A DNA stretch of 64,000 bases from Phyto melanocephala (GCA_941918925.1 OW799233.1:153244845-153308844); one strand, 5' to 3'; counted from the first letter of the stretch, positions 11,686 through 23,165 are shown. The notes: generated by a model from the sequence alone, not told the origin. Program-made: numbers and translations.

Positions 11686-12430
11686 TATAGGTTTGTCATT
11701 CCGTGTGAAATTTCTACAATTTTCATTTCCGACCCCATAAAGTATATATTTTCTGAAAGCTTATGAATAGAGGAGTCGATTAAGCCCTGACCGTCTGTCC
11801 GTCTGTCCGTCTGACCGTCTGTCCGTGTGTATGTTGAAATCAACTTTTTGAAGCCCCCCGACATAGGTTGGACCCGGGTAAGGTATTAAAATATCAGAAA
11901 TATTCGGGAGTAGATCGGTATTGAAAATCAGAAACATCGGTACATAAACAACTGAGATATGAGCAAAAACCCACGACCACCTCGATTTTCTTTTCATAAA
12001 AACAACATTACAACAACAACATACATACATACAAACGTGTATACTGGTTAGAGAAAACGTGGCATCGAATCCCAGCTGAGGCAAAAAAATTTTTTTTTAA
12101 ATTTTTTTAAAATTTTTTTTTTTAATTTTTTTTTTATTTTTTTTTTATTTTTTATTTAATATATTATATATATTTTTATTATTATTTTTTTTTATTTTTT
12201 TTTTTAATTTTTTTTTTATTTTTTTTTTGTTTTATATATATTATATATGTATATAATAATTTTTTTTTTTTAATTTTTTTTTTAAATTTTTTTTTTTTAA
12301 ATTTTTTTTTTATTTTTTATTTTTTTTTGTTTTTTTTTAACATACATACGTGAATTTACTGTTATTGCATGACTACACGTTGTGAAGGGTATATAAGATT
12401 CGGCACGGCCGAATATAGCGCTTTTACTTG
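11656..12430 (+). mobile_element. HL element, subfamily 1, copy b
   Basis: This copy runs from the 5' hairpin (11656-11685) to the 3' hairpin ATTCGGCACGGCCGAAT (12398-12414), a 12-nt spacer and CTTG (12427-12430). The next bases are TT. A poly-T zone at about 12090-12340 mirrors the poly-A zone of copy a. Frames within it (for example 11761-12084 on the minus strand) are translations of repeat DNA and are not genes. Confidence 0.72.
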
Positions 12431-12506
12431 TTCACTGTGTGAAGGGTATAAAGAAGACCTTAAGCTGAAATAATTATTTTTAGTATTAAAAAAATATATA
12501 TTTTTT

Positions 12507-13257
12507 TATACCCTTCACCTGTGGTGCACAAGGGTATATATAGCTTTGTCATTCCGTTTGTAATTTCTACAATTTTCATTTCCGACCCCATAAAGTATAT
12601 ATTTTCTGAAAGCTTATGAATAGAGGAGTCGATTAAGCACTGACCGTCTGTCCGTCTGCCCGTCTGTCCGTGTGTTGGTTGAAATCAACTTTTAGAAGCA
12701 ACTATATGTTCCTCAGATCTGTATATGGTATCAATCTCTTGGAAATATCCAGAAATGAATCGCTATTGAAATTCAGCAGAATCGTCCCATAACTTTCTGA
12801 GATATGAGCAAAAAACCACGACCACCTCGTTTTTTTTCACAATTACAACAACAACATACATACATACATACATGTAAAAAACATACCAAACAAAAAAAAT
12901 TACAAAAAAAAAAATATTAAAAATAAGAAAAAAATAATAAAAAAAAACTAAAAAAAAAATTTAAAAAAAAATTAAAAAAAAAATTTTAAAAAATTTTTTT
13001 AAAATTTTTCTAAAAAATTTTTTTAAAAAATTTAAAAAAAATATAAAAAAAAATAATAAAATATAAATAATATATTAAATAAAATAAAATAAAATTTTTT
13101 TGGCTCAGCTGGGATTCGATGCCACATTTATTCTAATGTGTACGTATGCACGTATTTTATATGGGATGAATGGTGATACAAACAATTGTTAATGCATGAC
13201 TACACGTTGTGAAGGGTATATAAGATTCGGCACGGCCGAATATAGCACTGTTACTTG
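12507..13257 (+). mobile_element. HL element, subfamily 1, copy c
   Basis: The 5' hairpin is TATACCCTT...AAGGGTATA at 12507-12538, with a different loop from copy b. The 3' hairpin ATTCGGCACGGCCGAAT is at 13225-13241, followed by 12 nt and CTTG at 13254-13257. A homopolymer zone again occupies the interior (about 12890-13095). The copy lies directly downstream of the palindrome in the same orientation as copy b. Confidence 0.72.
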
Positions 13258-14221
13258 TTTTTAATTAATTATATTAAAAATCTAGTGGTTCTGGCTAGAC
13301 TCATGAGTTACCAACGTAAAATTCATAACATTTGTTAGACGAAGGGTTAAATATATAATATTATTTTCTAGTTGCAATAATATTGTTTCTCTTTACTACC
13401 CATTGTTCCAATTATTGTTGTATTGTTGTTTTTCTTTCTCTTTTAATACATTCAAAAAATTTATTTTTCTTTTTATTGACATCGCTGTAAGTTGTTGATT
13501 TTGTTTTTTTAACAGTAAGTTGCTTCACATTGTTTATGATTGTTGTATGTAAAATTTATTAGATTTTATTTAAAATTTAGTTTTCTATGCTGTTTTGCTT
13601 TTTATTATTTTTGTCATACTTTTTCAATTTATTTACTGCAAAAGTTTTTGTTTTTTTTTAATAATATTCTAGTGTGTATCTGACCATTAAGGTAGAATTT
13701 ATTTTGCAAGATTTACTGTTTCAGAAATTATTTTTAACATTTTAAAATTGAATAAGTTTTTGTTTAAATTTAAATTTAAGTTTTCTTCTTGTAAAAGTAA
13801 AATTAACCCTTTTGAGAAGATATTTTTTACCGAATATTTGCTGTGAACTCAAAAGAAAATTAAATCAAATGTGGTAGAGTAATAGACCTCAAATCATTTC
13901 ATTCCCAACTGACATGATTCCTACTAATTTTTGCTGTTTCTTTTTTCCCTTGTATTTCAATTTTACACAACAAAAATGTTCTTATGTCCCCTGAGCCGTG
14001 ATTATAAAATTTTTGATACATGTGTATGGCCGTTAAAAGTAATCCTCACTTACGAGTTTGTGAATTAAATGCTTGGCAAATATTACAAACTTATAGCTTG
14101 CTCTTACTGGTCTAAGAAATTATTTTGGAAAATGGAAAATTTTAATAAATTCTGAAATAACGAGAAAGAGCAATTCTTGTTGCACTTCGCAATCTTCGTT
14201 TCGTTTCATGGAGCATAACAT
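13258..14221. other. AT-rich intergenic DNA
   Basis: No gene or repeat boundary is recognised here. Confidence 0.4.
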
Positions 14222-14350
14222 CCCGTAGGAAATCAACGACAAATACCTTGTTATTATGCTCGATACTAAACTAATTCTCTATAATAATCACATATCATAT
14301 GTAGTGGATAAAATAAACAAAGTTATTCGGATAATGTAGGCAATAATTTG
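14222..14350 (+). pseudogene. LINE reverse-transcriptase fragment
   Basis: The plus strand reads KYLVIMLDTKL, then NNHISYVVDKINKVIRIM. This matches the conserved post-catalytic block of insect non-LTR reverse transcriptases (KYLGV.LD.KL.W..HI......K). A stop follows at once and no flanking LINE domains are visible, so this is a small relic. Confidence 0.55.
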
Positions 14351-15020
14351 CAGAAAGTCAGAACACATCCACATCTGAAAAATATTACTTATCTAAACTC
14401 CAAGTAGCACAGAACAAGTTACTTATGATATTTAAACTTACTTTTTTTTGGCACTATTTTAACTGTCGCTGGGTTCGAATTTACGGTAAAGTCGAAAGCT
14501 TGACTGACTGTTTTCACAAAATTTATTGAAACTGAATGTGAACCAAGACAAGTCCCCGTATTAAAAGGAAATTTTTCATTCTAATTTTTACACCAAATCA
14601 ACACCTTGACTCGGTCAAATGTAAATAAGATTTTAAACTAAAGCTATGTTTGCTGTCTTAAAGTTATGCTAGTCAGACTTCAAGCTGTAACCCAAATCAT
14701 TTAAAATCTTGAACTAAATTTTTAGTTCATTAACGCTCTAGAAACAGAAATTGTATTTATTTTTTTTAAATCCGTTTTGCTTTTGTAATTTGTTAATAAA
14801 TTCCACCTTAACAAAGCCCCAGTTGTGTTCTTTTTGCCTTTTTTGACAAGATTTCTATATAAAACAAATGAAAACAATTATGCTAGACTAAATGTTATAA
14901 GTGTTATACTTTTTGGCTTTTCATCTATATAAATAAAGTGTTAATTTTGTTTTAAAACTCCTGGTACATTAAACTTACATTACGTGATGCAAAATCCTAG
15001 AATCGAACAATCCAATCTCC
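14351..15020 (-). other. 3' flank and probable 3' UTR of the KCTD gene
   Basis: This DNA lies directly downstream of the stop codon of the minus-strand KCTD gene. On the minus strand AATAAA-like hexamers occur near 14755-14760. No other gene is seen. The exact cleavage site cannot be fixed. Confidence 0.4.
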
Positions 15021-15704
15021 TTAGTCTCTGACAAACACAAATTCATTGTAATGATTCCATCGATTCTCTTCGGTATCGACACCGGGCTTTGGCTCGGCTG
15101 CTGAACCCGCCGTACCGGAGCCACAACTGCCGGCCATGCGAAAACCTTGATCGTGCAACATATCGAATGCCTGTTCGATGAAACAGTGCTTCAGGAAGAA
15201 ACGGGATGTGTAACGATCGGGACCACCATGATCGGGATCGCGCGACTCATTGAGGGTATCACCGAAAACTTCACGGCATAGTGCAACACGACCACACACC
15301 AGGATACGTGACAGTTTGCGGAACTTTACGTCGGCCAGACCGTCTTTACCAAATTGAAAGCTACCACGATATCCAATGGTTATGCAGCCGGGTGAACGAG
15401 AATCACGTTCTTTGCGCAAACATTCCAACATGCCCTGAAGTTTATAGTATTCCGCCTCTTTCTGTAAGCGCTGCTTTTCGCGAAAACCCTCTGGCAGCTG
15501 TAGAGTTTTGTCACGCAGATAATCTAATATGTAGCGGAAAAGGACGCCATCACGATCAAGGAAATAACGACCTTTGCTGTCTTTAAGCAAATCATCTCTT
15601 TTACTAAACATTTCGCGTAGTAAAGAGGATTTATCCTGCAGCAATGAATCCAAAGTGGTGGTGTAATGTACGCCACCCACATTTAATTCGACAATTTCTG
15701 ACAT
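15021..15704 (-). CDS. Ktl: KCTD12-like BTB protein (KCTD8/12/16 family)
   Basis: This intact 227-residue protein has two domains. The N-terminal BTB/T1 domain (about residues 4-97) includes IVELNVGG and SKGRYFLDRDGVLFRYILDY, the region that forms oligomers in KCTD proteins. The C-terminal H1-type domain (about 106-227) includes ITIGYRGS, KFRKLSRILVCG and EVFGDTLNESRDPD, ending in a Y-x-EFVFVRD tail. In mammals KCTD8/12/16 are cytosolic auxiliary subunits of GABA-B receptors whose H1 domains act on G-protein signalling. Drosophila has one member, KCTD12-like. The start MSEIVELN places the BTB at once, so the Gly/Ser-rich N-terminal extension and long inter-domain linker of vertebrate KCTD12 are absent. 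The CDS has no intron. A T-rich tract ending in AAAG directly precedes the ATG and could be the acceptor of a 5' UTR intron. Codon use is clearly less AT-rich than the flanks. Confidence 0.95.
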   Translation of the reverse strand: MSEIVELNVGGVHYTTTLDSLLQDKSSLLREMFSKRDDLLKDSKGRYFLDRDGVLFRYILDYLRDKTLQLPEGFREKQRLQKEAEYYKLQGMLECLRKERDSRSPGCITIGYRGSFQFGKDGLADVKFRKLSRILVCGRVALCREVFGDTLNESRDPDHGGPDRYTSRFFLKHCFIEQAFDMLHDQGFRMAGSCGSGTAGSAAEPKPGVDTEENRWNHYNEFVFVRD

Positions 15705-17130
15705 CTTTAAAAAATGTATGTTTTGAGATTAGCCAAAGTGGTAATAGTGGTGATGGTCCTATAAAATATGTTGTAATATCTATTAACAAAAGCAATTTAA
15801 GTTTCAGCTGCTTGTCTTTGTCAGGTTGTTCTTTTTTGTTCTCTTTTCACAATATAACAAACACTTGTACACTCTCTCCCACTTAGGCAAGCACAGAAAC
15901 TCGGTAATTGTTTTCGCTTTGTAATTTATATTATTTCCTTGCTGTCATTAAAGTGCTTTTGCTATTTTACTGTATTCGTTTCTCTGTGTATTTAAGACTG
16001 TGAATTTATTCAACTGTTTTGTTGATTTGGTGTATGTGTGCGGTTGTATGTACAAGCAATCGAAAGACTGTTTGCTAATCACTGTTAAATTTACCTCACG
16101 TGCTACACTGATACGACAAAGGCAACTTTAATTTCTACGACAAGTAAAATGCCACAAGTTTATTTTAACACTCAGTCACTATACAAGTTGACTATTTTAA
16201 ACAAAAATTTTTTTTGAATTTAAAATGTATTTTTTTCCGTTTTTTCTGCCCTCTGCCTCTCTTTAATTAAACATATGTTCAAACTTTTCGGGCAGGAAAT
16301 TTTTTGCACAACTTTTTAGTTTTATATTAAATTTTCACAAGATATTTTCGAAACTTCTTGTTTTACTCTCCTTCTTTTATTTAAAGGCATAAATTATATT
16401 TTATTTTCCGTTAATTTTTTCTTTATTTCTTTAGATAAAAAATTGTTGGTATACTTTTAGGCTTTTTAACTTTTTTCTTTAGTGTATGCTGTGGCTGCTG
16501 GATTTTTTTTGTACTTATTTATACATATATGTATGCATGTACACGCACATAAAATTTATTTGTGTATATAACATCAATTTATATGTGTATGTTTGTTACT
16601 TTATGTATTAGAATATTGTTTGATATTTCGTTTTCACTTATACATACATATGTGCATATTATTTACTGTAAAACAATTTGACCGTTCCCAAAGTACCGCT
16701 CTTGTTGAATTCTTTATTTAAACTAAATTGTATTCTTCCTTATCAGTCAACATGACTTGTCTGTACGCTTCAAAGTATTTAGTAGTGTGTGTTAGTGTTT
16801 GAATTTTGTCTGTTTATGGCGGAAATGTTGTATACCGTTAGTGCGCGAAATTGTGGGTGAGTAAGCTAGAAAAATGAGAGTTTCGTGACAGAGAGAATCT
16901 GTGAGCAAACTGTTGTTGTCTTTATATGCAAGTTTTTTTTTCGCTCAGTAACAAGTGTTTGTTTTGTATTCAATCTGACTTTGAAAGATAGAAAAAATAC
17001 AAAAGCGTTAGTTATTTTTTTTATTTTGTTCATAATCACAGCTGTTTTCATTTGAAAACGTGAAAATATTGTGTGAGAAATAAGTGAAAGGCGGAGAGAA
17101 GAAGCGAGAGAGGGAAACTGGAGCTTAAGA
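15705..17130 (-). promoter_or_regulatory. Probable 5' UTR and promoter region of the KCTD gene
   Basis: This region is upstream of the KCTD start on the minus strand and free of recognised transposons, unlike most of the window. On the minus strand a TATAAA occurs at 16926-16921, with an initiator-like CTCACAGATT about 25 bp downstream, and CT-rich/GAGA-type motifs lie at about 17090-17115. These would suit a fly core promoter with GAGA-factor sites, leaving a leader of about 1.2 kb or a leader intron. The assignment is speculative. Confidence 0.25.
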
Positions 17131-17616
17131 ATTTTTTGTATGTTAAGAACTCGTTAAAGTTAAACGTTCAAAATTCTGTATGGTATTTAAAGTAACTTGT
17201 AAATTAATTGCAGTACATTATGTTGTTTTACAAAATTGTTATTTTTGTTTATTATTATTATTTTATAGTTTAATTTATAGCATTGCCATAAATCATAAAT
17301 TAAATTTTAAATTTACTTTGTAATTTATTTATTTTAAAGCTAAAAATAGATTAAAAAACTTTCATACAATTTATTTCGGCAATTTTTATACCCTACATCC
17401 AGTGATGCCATTGGCTTAAAACATTTAAACCTATATTTTATAGTTTAAATTTACAAATTCAAGCATTTACAAAAATTCTGTGTAGTTGTTAATACGTCTC
17501 ATTCCTGAATTTATTGCAAAACTGCTTTATTATTTAAAACTGCTTAAGTACTCTAAACTGCTTTATAACTTAACAAATAATAAGTTGCGTTAACGATTTT
17601 TTGACGACAAACATGA
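17131..17616. other. Intergenic DNA
   Basis: AT-rich sequence with no recognised gene or repeat boundary. Confidence 0.4.
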
Positions 17617-17967
17617 ACTGCAGTTGCTGAGTCAACATGGGGATTTCCCGTCACTTTTACACGCATTCAACCTGATAAGAAGTCTCCTAGTTTACTTAAA
17701 GCTGATCTCGCTCAAGAAACCGTCATTGTAAAAGGAAAATTATCCAAAGTTTGTATAATAAATTACAAATACAAGTACAGTTCACTGAATATAGCGGTGT
17801 TATTATCTACTAAAGTTAAAACCGTTTCCTCTCCTGTTTCCATTAAAAAATTGCTTAAGTTCCCTAGGTATTCATACTGGCAGACTTTAAAGTATATCGT
17901 TTTTTTAAATCATCAAATCTTTCAGTCACAAGGAATTTGTTCGACTAAGTTCCTAAGGAATAACTAG
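17617..17967 (+). other. Open frame without ATG, unknown
   Basis: The plus strand is open for 116 codons, from after a TGA at 17614-17616 to a TAG at 17965-17967. It begins TAVAESTWGFPVTFTRIQP, continues with a lysine-rich part and has a mixed, protein-like composition in its first half. It has no ATG near its start. It could be an exon, a fragment of a transposon gag-like frame, or chance. I do not recognise it. Confidence 0.2.
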
Positions 17968-18071
17968 TAGGTTTAGTGATCTCCATTATAGACTTAAAGC
18001 TTGTCTCTGCTATTTTAAAATACCATTATTTATTTTAAAAGCTTCCCAGCAAAAAAAGGCATGCAAAAAAA

Positions 18072-18845
18072 CAAGTAAGAGCACTATATATATTTTAACG
18101 CCCAACACCAATTCTGTGTACTTGTTTAGCACTTTCTTTGTATAATTTGGATATGCTAGTAAAATATTTTCGTAAATTTAGTCTTTCAATGAAAGTGGGC
18201 GTGTCAAGATAGTTTCTGCTAATAAATAATTCTGAGACATTTCAATATAGTCCTTTATGCTTCCAAAATCTTTATTCATAGAGAAATTATATAAATTTGA
18301 GGTAAAACTTTATATGGGATGTGGACGTAAAAGTGAAAAAAAAATGTGACACGCCCATTTATTGTCGGTTGACTAAAAAGCAATTCCTGCAAAATTTCAG
18401 AATCGTACATCTAATTTTGTCAGTTTTATTAGGTTTCAAATTTGTAATATACCGAAAAATACACTGTGGGATATAAATTTTCGTACATTTTGATCTATAG
18501 CTCCATTTTCTAACTCATAGATTTAAGAAATTATATTTTTACTTAGAAAATATACATTTTAAATTTCATGGCTGCACTTTAATGCGTTTGGACACAATTG
18601 CATTTTATTGGATGTTGAAAGGACATGTTTTCTTTTACCTACTCTTGGTTTACGAGCTATAACTCTTCATTTTCAATACCAAACAAACCTTGTGTATAAT
18701 AAATATTCTGGCAAAATTTAAGCACGGACATTGCTAGGTCGTCATAAAATTAAACTCCAATTCAGAATATGGTTATTTCGATGTGTTACAAACGGATTGA
18801 CAAAATGAATATACCCCCACCATTTTTTTTTTGGTGGCGGTTATA
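18072..18845 (-). mobile_element. HL element, subfamily 2, copy with empty mariner site
   Basis: CAAG at 18072-18075 is the inverted CTTG terminus and the other end is the hairpin TATACCC...GGTTATA at 18810-18845. The 3' hairpin itself has been lost near 18090. The interior shares TTCTTTGTATAATTTGGATATGC (split here as TTCTTTGTA and TAATTTGGATATGC) with the copies at 23404 and 26899. It lacks the mariner those copies carry at that TA and so preserves the pre-insertion site. Confidence 0.65.
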
Positions 18846-18900
18846 AAAATAGTTAATGCTTGAGTTCAACTCATTATTAATTGGGTTAATTTAGGTAGAA

Positions 18901-20021
18901 CATATACTTCACCTTTGATGTCAAAGCTTAGTCATTTCGATTGTGATTTCTCAATATGCATTTCCGATTCAATACAAAGTCTGTCTATCCGTCTGTCCGC
19001 GTGTTGCTTTAAATCAACTTTTAGAATCCCTAAATGTAGCGCAGATCTGTATGTGAAACAAATTTTCAAATATCAGGGACTAAATCGCTTTTGAAATCCA
19101 ACATAATCGCCCCATAACTTTCTGAGATATGAACAAATAAACACGACTCTCCTTGTTTTTCCCATATTTTTACGATACAAATAAAAATTTTTCAACCCTA
19201 TGTTAATTTCTAGACACTATTTGTAGATTCGTAAAAAAATTTGGACAAATCGGTCACTAGCCGGCAAAGTTATAGGCAAAAAATTTTTTTTAAATTTATA
19301 TTTTTTTTTAGTTATTTCAAGTTTTTAAAGCTTCAAACTAATTTTTGAAAGGCTAATGACGGCAATATTCAAAACGTAGTCTTGAAAACTATAACTAAGA
19401 AAATTTTACAAATCTGTTGGAAGGCAATTAAGATATAAAAACTAAAATACAAATGCTTCGGTTTTTAATTCGATTTTTTTTAGCTTCAGGACAACAAACA
19501 GGAGTGAAATGGGTTTTAAAAAAGCGGCTGGACTAGAAAAATATAATCTACTTTAAAAAAAGTTTGAAATGGCGTACAATGTATTTAGACATGAGCCAAA
19601 TCTTATTAAAAATGTATCCGCTTCAGCCCCTTAATATTGATATCAAATTAAAGGGCTTGAACAGTTAAATGTAGAAGAATATGGAAAAATAAAATCCAAG
19701 AAGTTGTCCAAACTAAAATGGGGCCCCTTAGACCCCCAAAATATTGGTTTCAAATGAAAGGATTTTACCAGTAGAATACACTAAAAGAATCAAGATGGCG
19801 TCTTTAACAGAATGGTTGAACATTTTTTTCTCAAATTCAACAGTATAGGTAGAAGAAGAAATAGAATACAGGGTACTATATAAAAGTTCAAAATCAAAGA
19901 TACGTCGGAAATACTATGGCGAAATGGCGAGGCTAAGCTACGTTTTATTCACTTTACTTATGTGCATGATCGTGAAGGATACTATCAGATTCGACACGAC
20001 CAGAGATATCATTCTTACTTA
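18901..20021 (+). mobile_element. HL element, subfamily 3, degenerate copy
   Basis: The 5' end is eroded (ATATACTTCACC...). The body shares blocks with the other subfamily 3 copies: CGTCTGTCCGCGTGTTG, ATAACTTTCTGAGATATGA, GGTCACTAGCCGGCAAAGTT and AAGGGCTTGAACAG. It ends in GAAGGATACTATCAGATTCG, a decayed hairpin and ATTCTTACTTA. It serves as the reference for recognising the interrupted copy at 25799-30382. Confidence 0.62.
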
Positions 20022-21341
20022 TCCTTACTAATCGGAAATGAAACATTCTCTGTTTTATCCCATTTCCACCCAATGCTTTTTTTGACCATTAATTACGGAT
20101 CACCAGTAAAATTTCATATTAACGATACTCCATAGCTGTATATACAGTCAGCTGTTTTCATACATCTTTAACGAACTAATATTCCCAGTGATTTGAGTTG
20201 GAAGCAATTTTTTTAAGGAAATAAAAGTTAGGCACTGTTGAAGTGCTCCCATTAGAAGCTAAATATATCTTTGCTTATGGCAACACTGCCAACACCCCAC
20301 CACAAGTGTAGAGAGAGACTATATATTTGTTTTGAATTTAATATGTAACACAAAAGATAACTTAATTTTATTCCCAGCAAAAAAAATAAACGAAGAAATG
20401 ATTATATAGGGATATAACTGAATATAGTGTGGTTCGATTTTGGTGAAATATCCATGATTTTAAAACTAGAATGTCATCGAATATATTTCATGATTTTGAT
20501 GGCGTTAAAATTTTTTCACATTAAGAAATTCATTTAGATTTTATTTTATTGCACTATTGTTTTCAAAGACGTGAGAAAGCAATCCACTGTAAACAGTTTA
20601 TAAAATGTTTTGCTGGGTTTAAGGTTCAATGCAATACATTTCTACATATGCATTGGATGTATAAGTAATATATATATGTTAAGAAGTTTCTACGTACATA
20701 AAAACAATACAAAACTCAAACACTATATACCACTACAATCTCTAATCAAAATAACTTAGAATTATATATTAGTGGTGCCAAATCTTAAGTATGCTCCAAC
20801 AATTTGACTACTGAATGACAAGCAGTTTATTGTAAATGTAAATCATTAAATTGCTCTAAGTATATTATAAAAATTAGCAACAAGTCTGCAAAGTAGCTGT
20901 TCCAAACATTCTAAATACATATATTTCTTTGGCATCATAAATGATAATTGTATAAATGACCCATCTCACTCATGATGAAGATAATAATTATATTTTCAAA
21001 ATGTTTTACACAAATTAACAGAATGTCGAAAGTAGCGAAAAATACGTATCTACCGTATACAGATTTTATTCTGGTAATGCTGCTATAAAGTGAATTCTCC
21101 CTTTATACTTTTCATTACTCTCACAAATACACATAACACCGAAAGCATCCATAATGTACTCACTTCATGTTCTCTCTCTCTTGTTTTAAAAAGTTCCTGG
21201 AGTAAATGAAAGTAATAGCTTGTATATTTCCTGTTGCAAATTATGAATATATTCAGTAAACTGATGTATTAGCAGAAGGGAAAAGAAGTAAAAACAACCA
21301 CCAACAACAAGAATGTCAACCAAATTTATATAAACAAAAAT
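20022..21341. other. AT-rich intergenic DNA
   Basis: No gene, RNA or repeat boundary is recognised. Confidence 0.4.
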
Positions 21342-21760
21342 ATATCGTCGGCTTAATATGCAAACCTGCTTAATCTACTTTTTAAATAAATTGAGATTTT
21401 GATGCCGTGTGGTAGAGAAAGATACGCCTCGTCGACCAGCATGTAGTTGTTCCTCAATTTAAGTCTTAAAGTGTGTAAAAAGGTTTGATAAAAAAAACTG
21501 CTAAATCCTCTCACAAATAAATTTATGTAAGAAATACTGCTAAATCCAGTACATTATTAGTTCAGTGTTTATAACTCACTCCGGTTTGTTTTGTTGATGT
21601 TGTTTTTATATTATTTTGTAGATTGTAGTCATACATGAAGAACATTATCGAATAAACCAACTATATTTTTGGTTTTCCTCTCAAGGTAAAAATATGAAAT
21701 TTAAGAAGTTTTTTGTCTCTCTTGTTAAATTAGCAGATTAGCATATTAAGCCGACGATAT
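21342..21760. mobile_element. MITE with ~28-bp inverted termini
   Basis: The left end ATATCGTCGGCTTAATATGC and the following bases recur inverted at 21741-21760, with continued similarity to about 30 bp. The 419-bp element has no coding capacity. No other copy is seen in the window. Confidence 0.65.
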
Positions 21761-22399
21761 GTAAAACTGCAGCATCAGCAACAATTGACCAAAAGCAGAG
21801 GTAGTAAAAGTAGCAACAGTATTGGATTAAAAATAAACATGATTCAAGTACAAACATTATGCATATGGTTTAGCTGAGTGTTTGTATGTAAGACTTAGAC
21901 ATTATTGTTATACTCTAAACACATAGACAACAGCAGACCGCCGACTACAAACTGCGAAAGTTAAGAAATACACATTTATATATAAATATGTAGTTGGTTT
22001 TTTAATATTAAAATCACACAACAACACAATAAAATTATGACGATACAACATAATAGTATGCTTTTCAAAGTACCTCATTATAAAAAAATAAACAACTAAT
22101 CGAAAAATGTTAAACAATTAAATTGATTTATTTTATTGCTAAAACAACACTAAAGCGTAACAAAAAAAATAAAAAGTCATAGAATACAATTTTATACAAT
22201 TTATTTATTAATTCCTTTGTAATACATGTAGCCATATGGCCAATAAAAATTATTTTACAAGTTTTCTTAAGAACTACGAGAACACCTAACACCCTTTAAA
22301 CCCCTAAAAGCTTGTTTAAAAGAGCAATATTAAAACAAAACAAAAACACCCCTATATTATCAGTATCAACTATAATTAGAATTACAAAAGAAGTTTGTG
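21761..22399. other. Intergenic DNA with a solo TIR end
   Basis: At 21916 the sequence TAAACACATAGACAACAGC, followed by GACTACAA, matches the left end of the TIR element at 5943-6849. The opposite end was not found. The remainder is AT-rich and without recognised genes. Confidence 0.45.
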
Positions 22400-23150
22400 C
22401 TTAAAAGTCAAAACTGACATTGAGAAGCAACGCAAAGTTCTCGGCAAAAACATGCAGCTTTAACAGGAAAAGATTGTTCATAAATGAAGTTATAAATACG
22501 GGAAGTTACTATCTGAGGATTCCTAAGAGATCTTGTAAACGAAAATTTACATACAATACTATGTGGATTTTGAAACTTAATAATTTTAAAAAGCTATATT
22601 AATAAACGAAATTTTAGGTGATCATCAAAAGTAAGATTTAAAAAGTTTCTTAAATGTAGAGAAACATGAGCACTTAATCTAAGCCCATACAAAAAACGTG
22701 CAATTTTATGCACAATATATTAAATCCTCTTTCTATTAGTCACATTACAACCCGAAAAGACCTCAACACAGTAATCTACCTGTGACATAAGCAAAGAATG
22801 TGCAATAGATTTTCTAACGCTAATCTACGTAATGTCAAACATACCTTACTACAAGGTTTGTCAATGTGTGGTCTAAGAGATAATCTATCATCAATTATTA
22901 CCCCAAGGCATCGCATACTATTAATAATCTCAACAGCTGAGTTACAAATTCTAAAGTCAAAATCAACAAAATATGATCTACTAGGTTTGAAAACAAGAGC
23001 CTTTGTTTTATCAGGATTAATATGCAGAGAGTTATCTGACATCCACAAATTCAAGTTAGAAAAATCAAAGTTGATGATCGCTTGTAAAAAATCTGCAAAT
23101 TGGCAGGCCATAATAATTGTATGTCATCAATATAAAATTTTGTATTCAAA
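22400..23150 (-). pseudogene. LINE reverse-transcriptase relic (YIDD box onward)
   Basis: On the minus strand the frame reads FYIDDIQLL at about 23139-23112, the YxDD catalytic box of reverse transcriptase. After a frameshift it continues NLNLWMSDNSLHINPDKTKA, then CLGVIIDDRLSLRPHID, the conserved thumb-side blocks of jockey-like insect LINEs. Another frameshift leads to LLMSQVDYCVEVFSGCNV, then a long C-terminal segment containing RSLRNPQI and YEQSFPVKAA. Several stops and frame changes show the copy is dead. The 5' two-thirds of the LINE, including endonuclease, is absent, as usual for 5'-truncated insertions. Confidence 0.8.
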
Positions 23151-23165
23151 AAGAATCAAATAAAT

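Larger units (their letters stand above)
10651..12477. repeat. 1.8-kb palindrome
   Basis: The two outer ends read ATTATTTCAGCTTAAGGT inward from both sides (10657-10674 and about 12454-12471). Inside them, two HL copies (10936-11685 and 11656-12430) lie head to head and share one central hairpin. The left arm also contains a 256-bp foldback MITE that the right arm lacks. On the right, a stretch matching an HL 5' end (CACTGTGTGAAGGGTATA) lies between the HL copy and the outer arm. Confidence 0.75.

Noticed and set aside
11263..12084. Similar peptides encoded on opposite strands
   Set aside because: They are translations of the two arms of the HL palindrome, not genes.
14460..14480. GGGTTCGAATT, similar to a tRNA B box
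   Set aside because: No A box, acceptor stem or cloverleaf could be drawn around it. No tRNA or rRNA gene was found in the window.
22798..23163. 121-codon plus-strand frame
   Set aside because: It is the complement of the LINE reverse-transcriptase relic.
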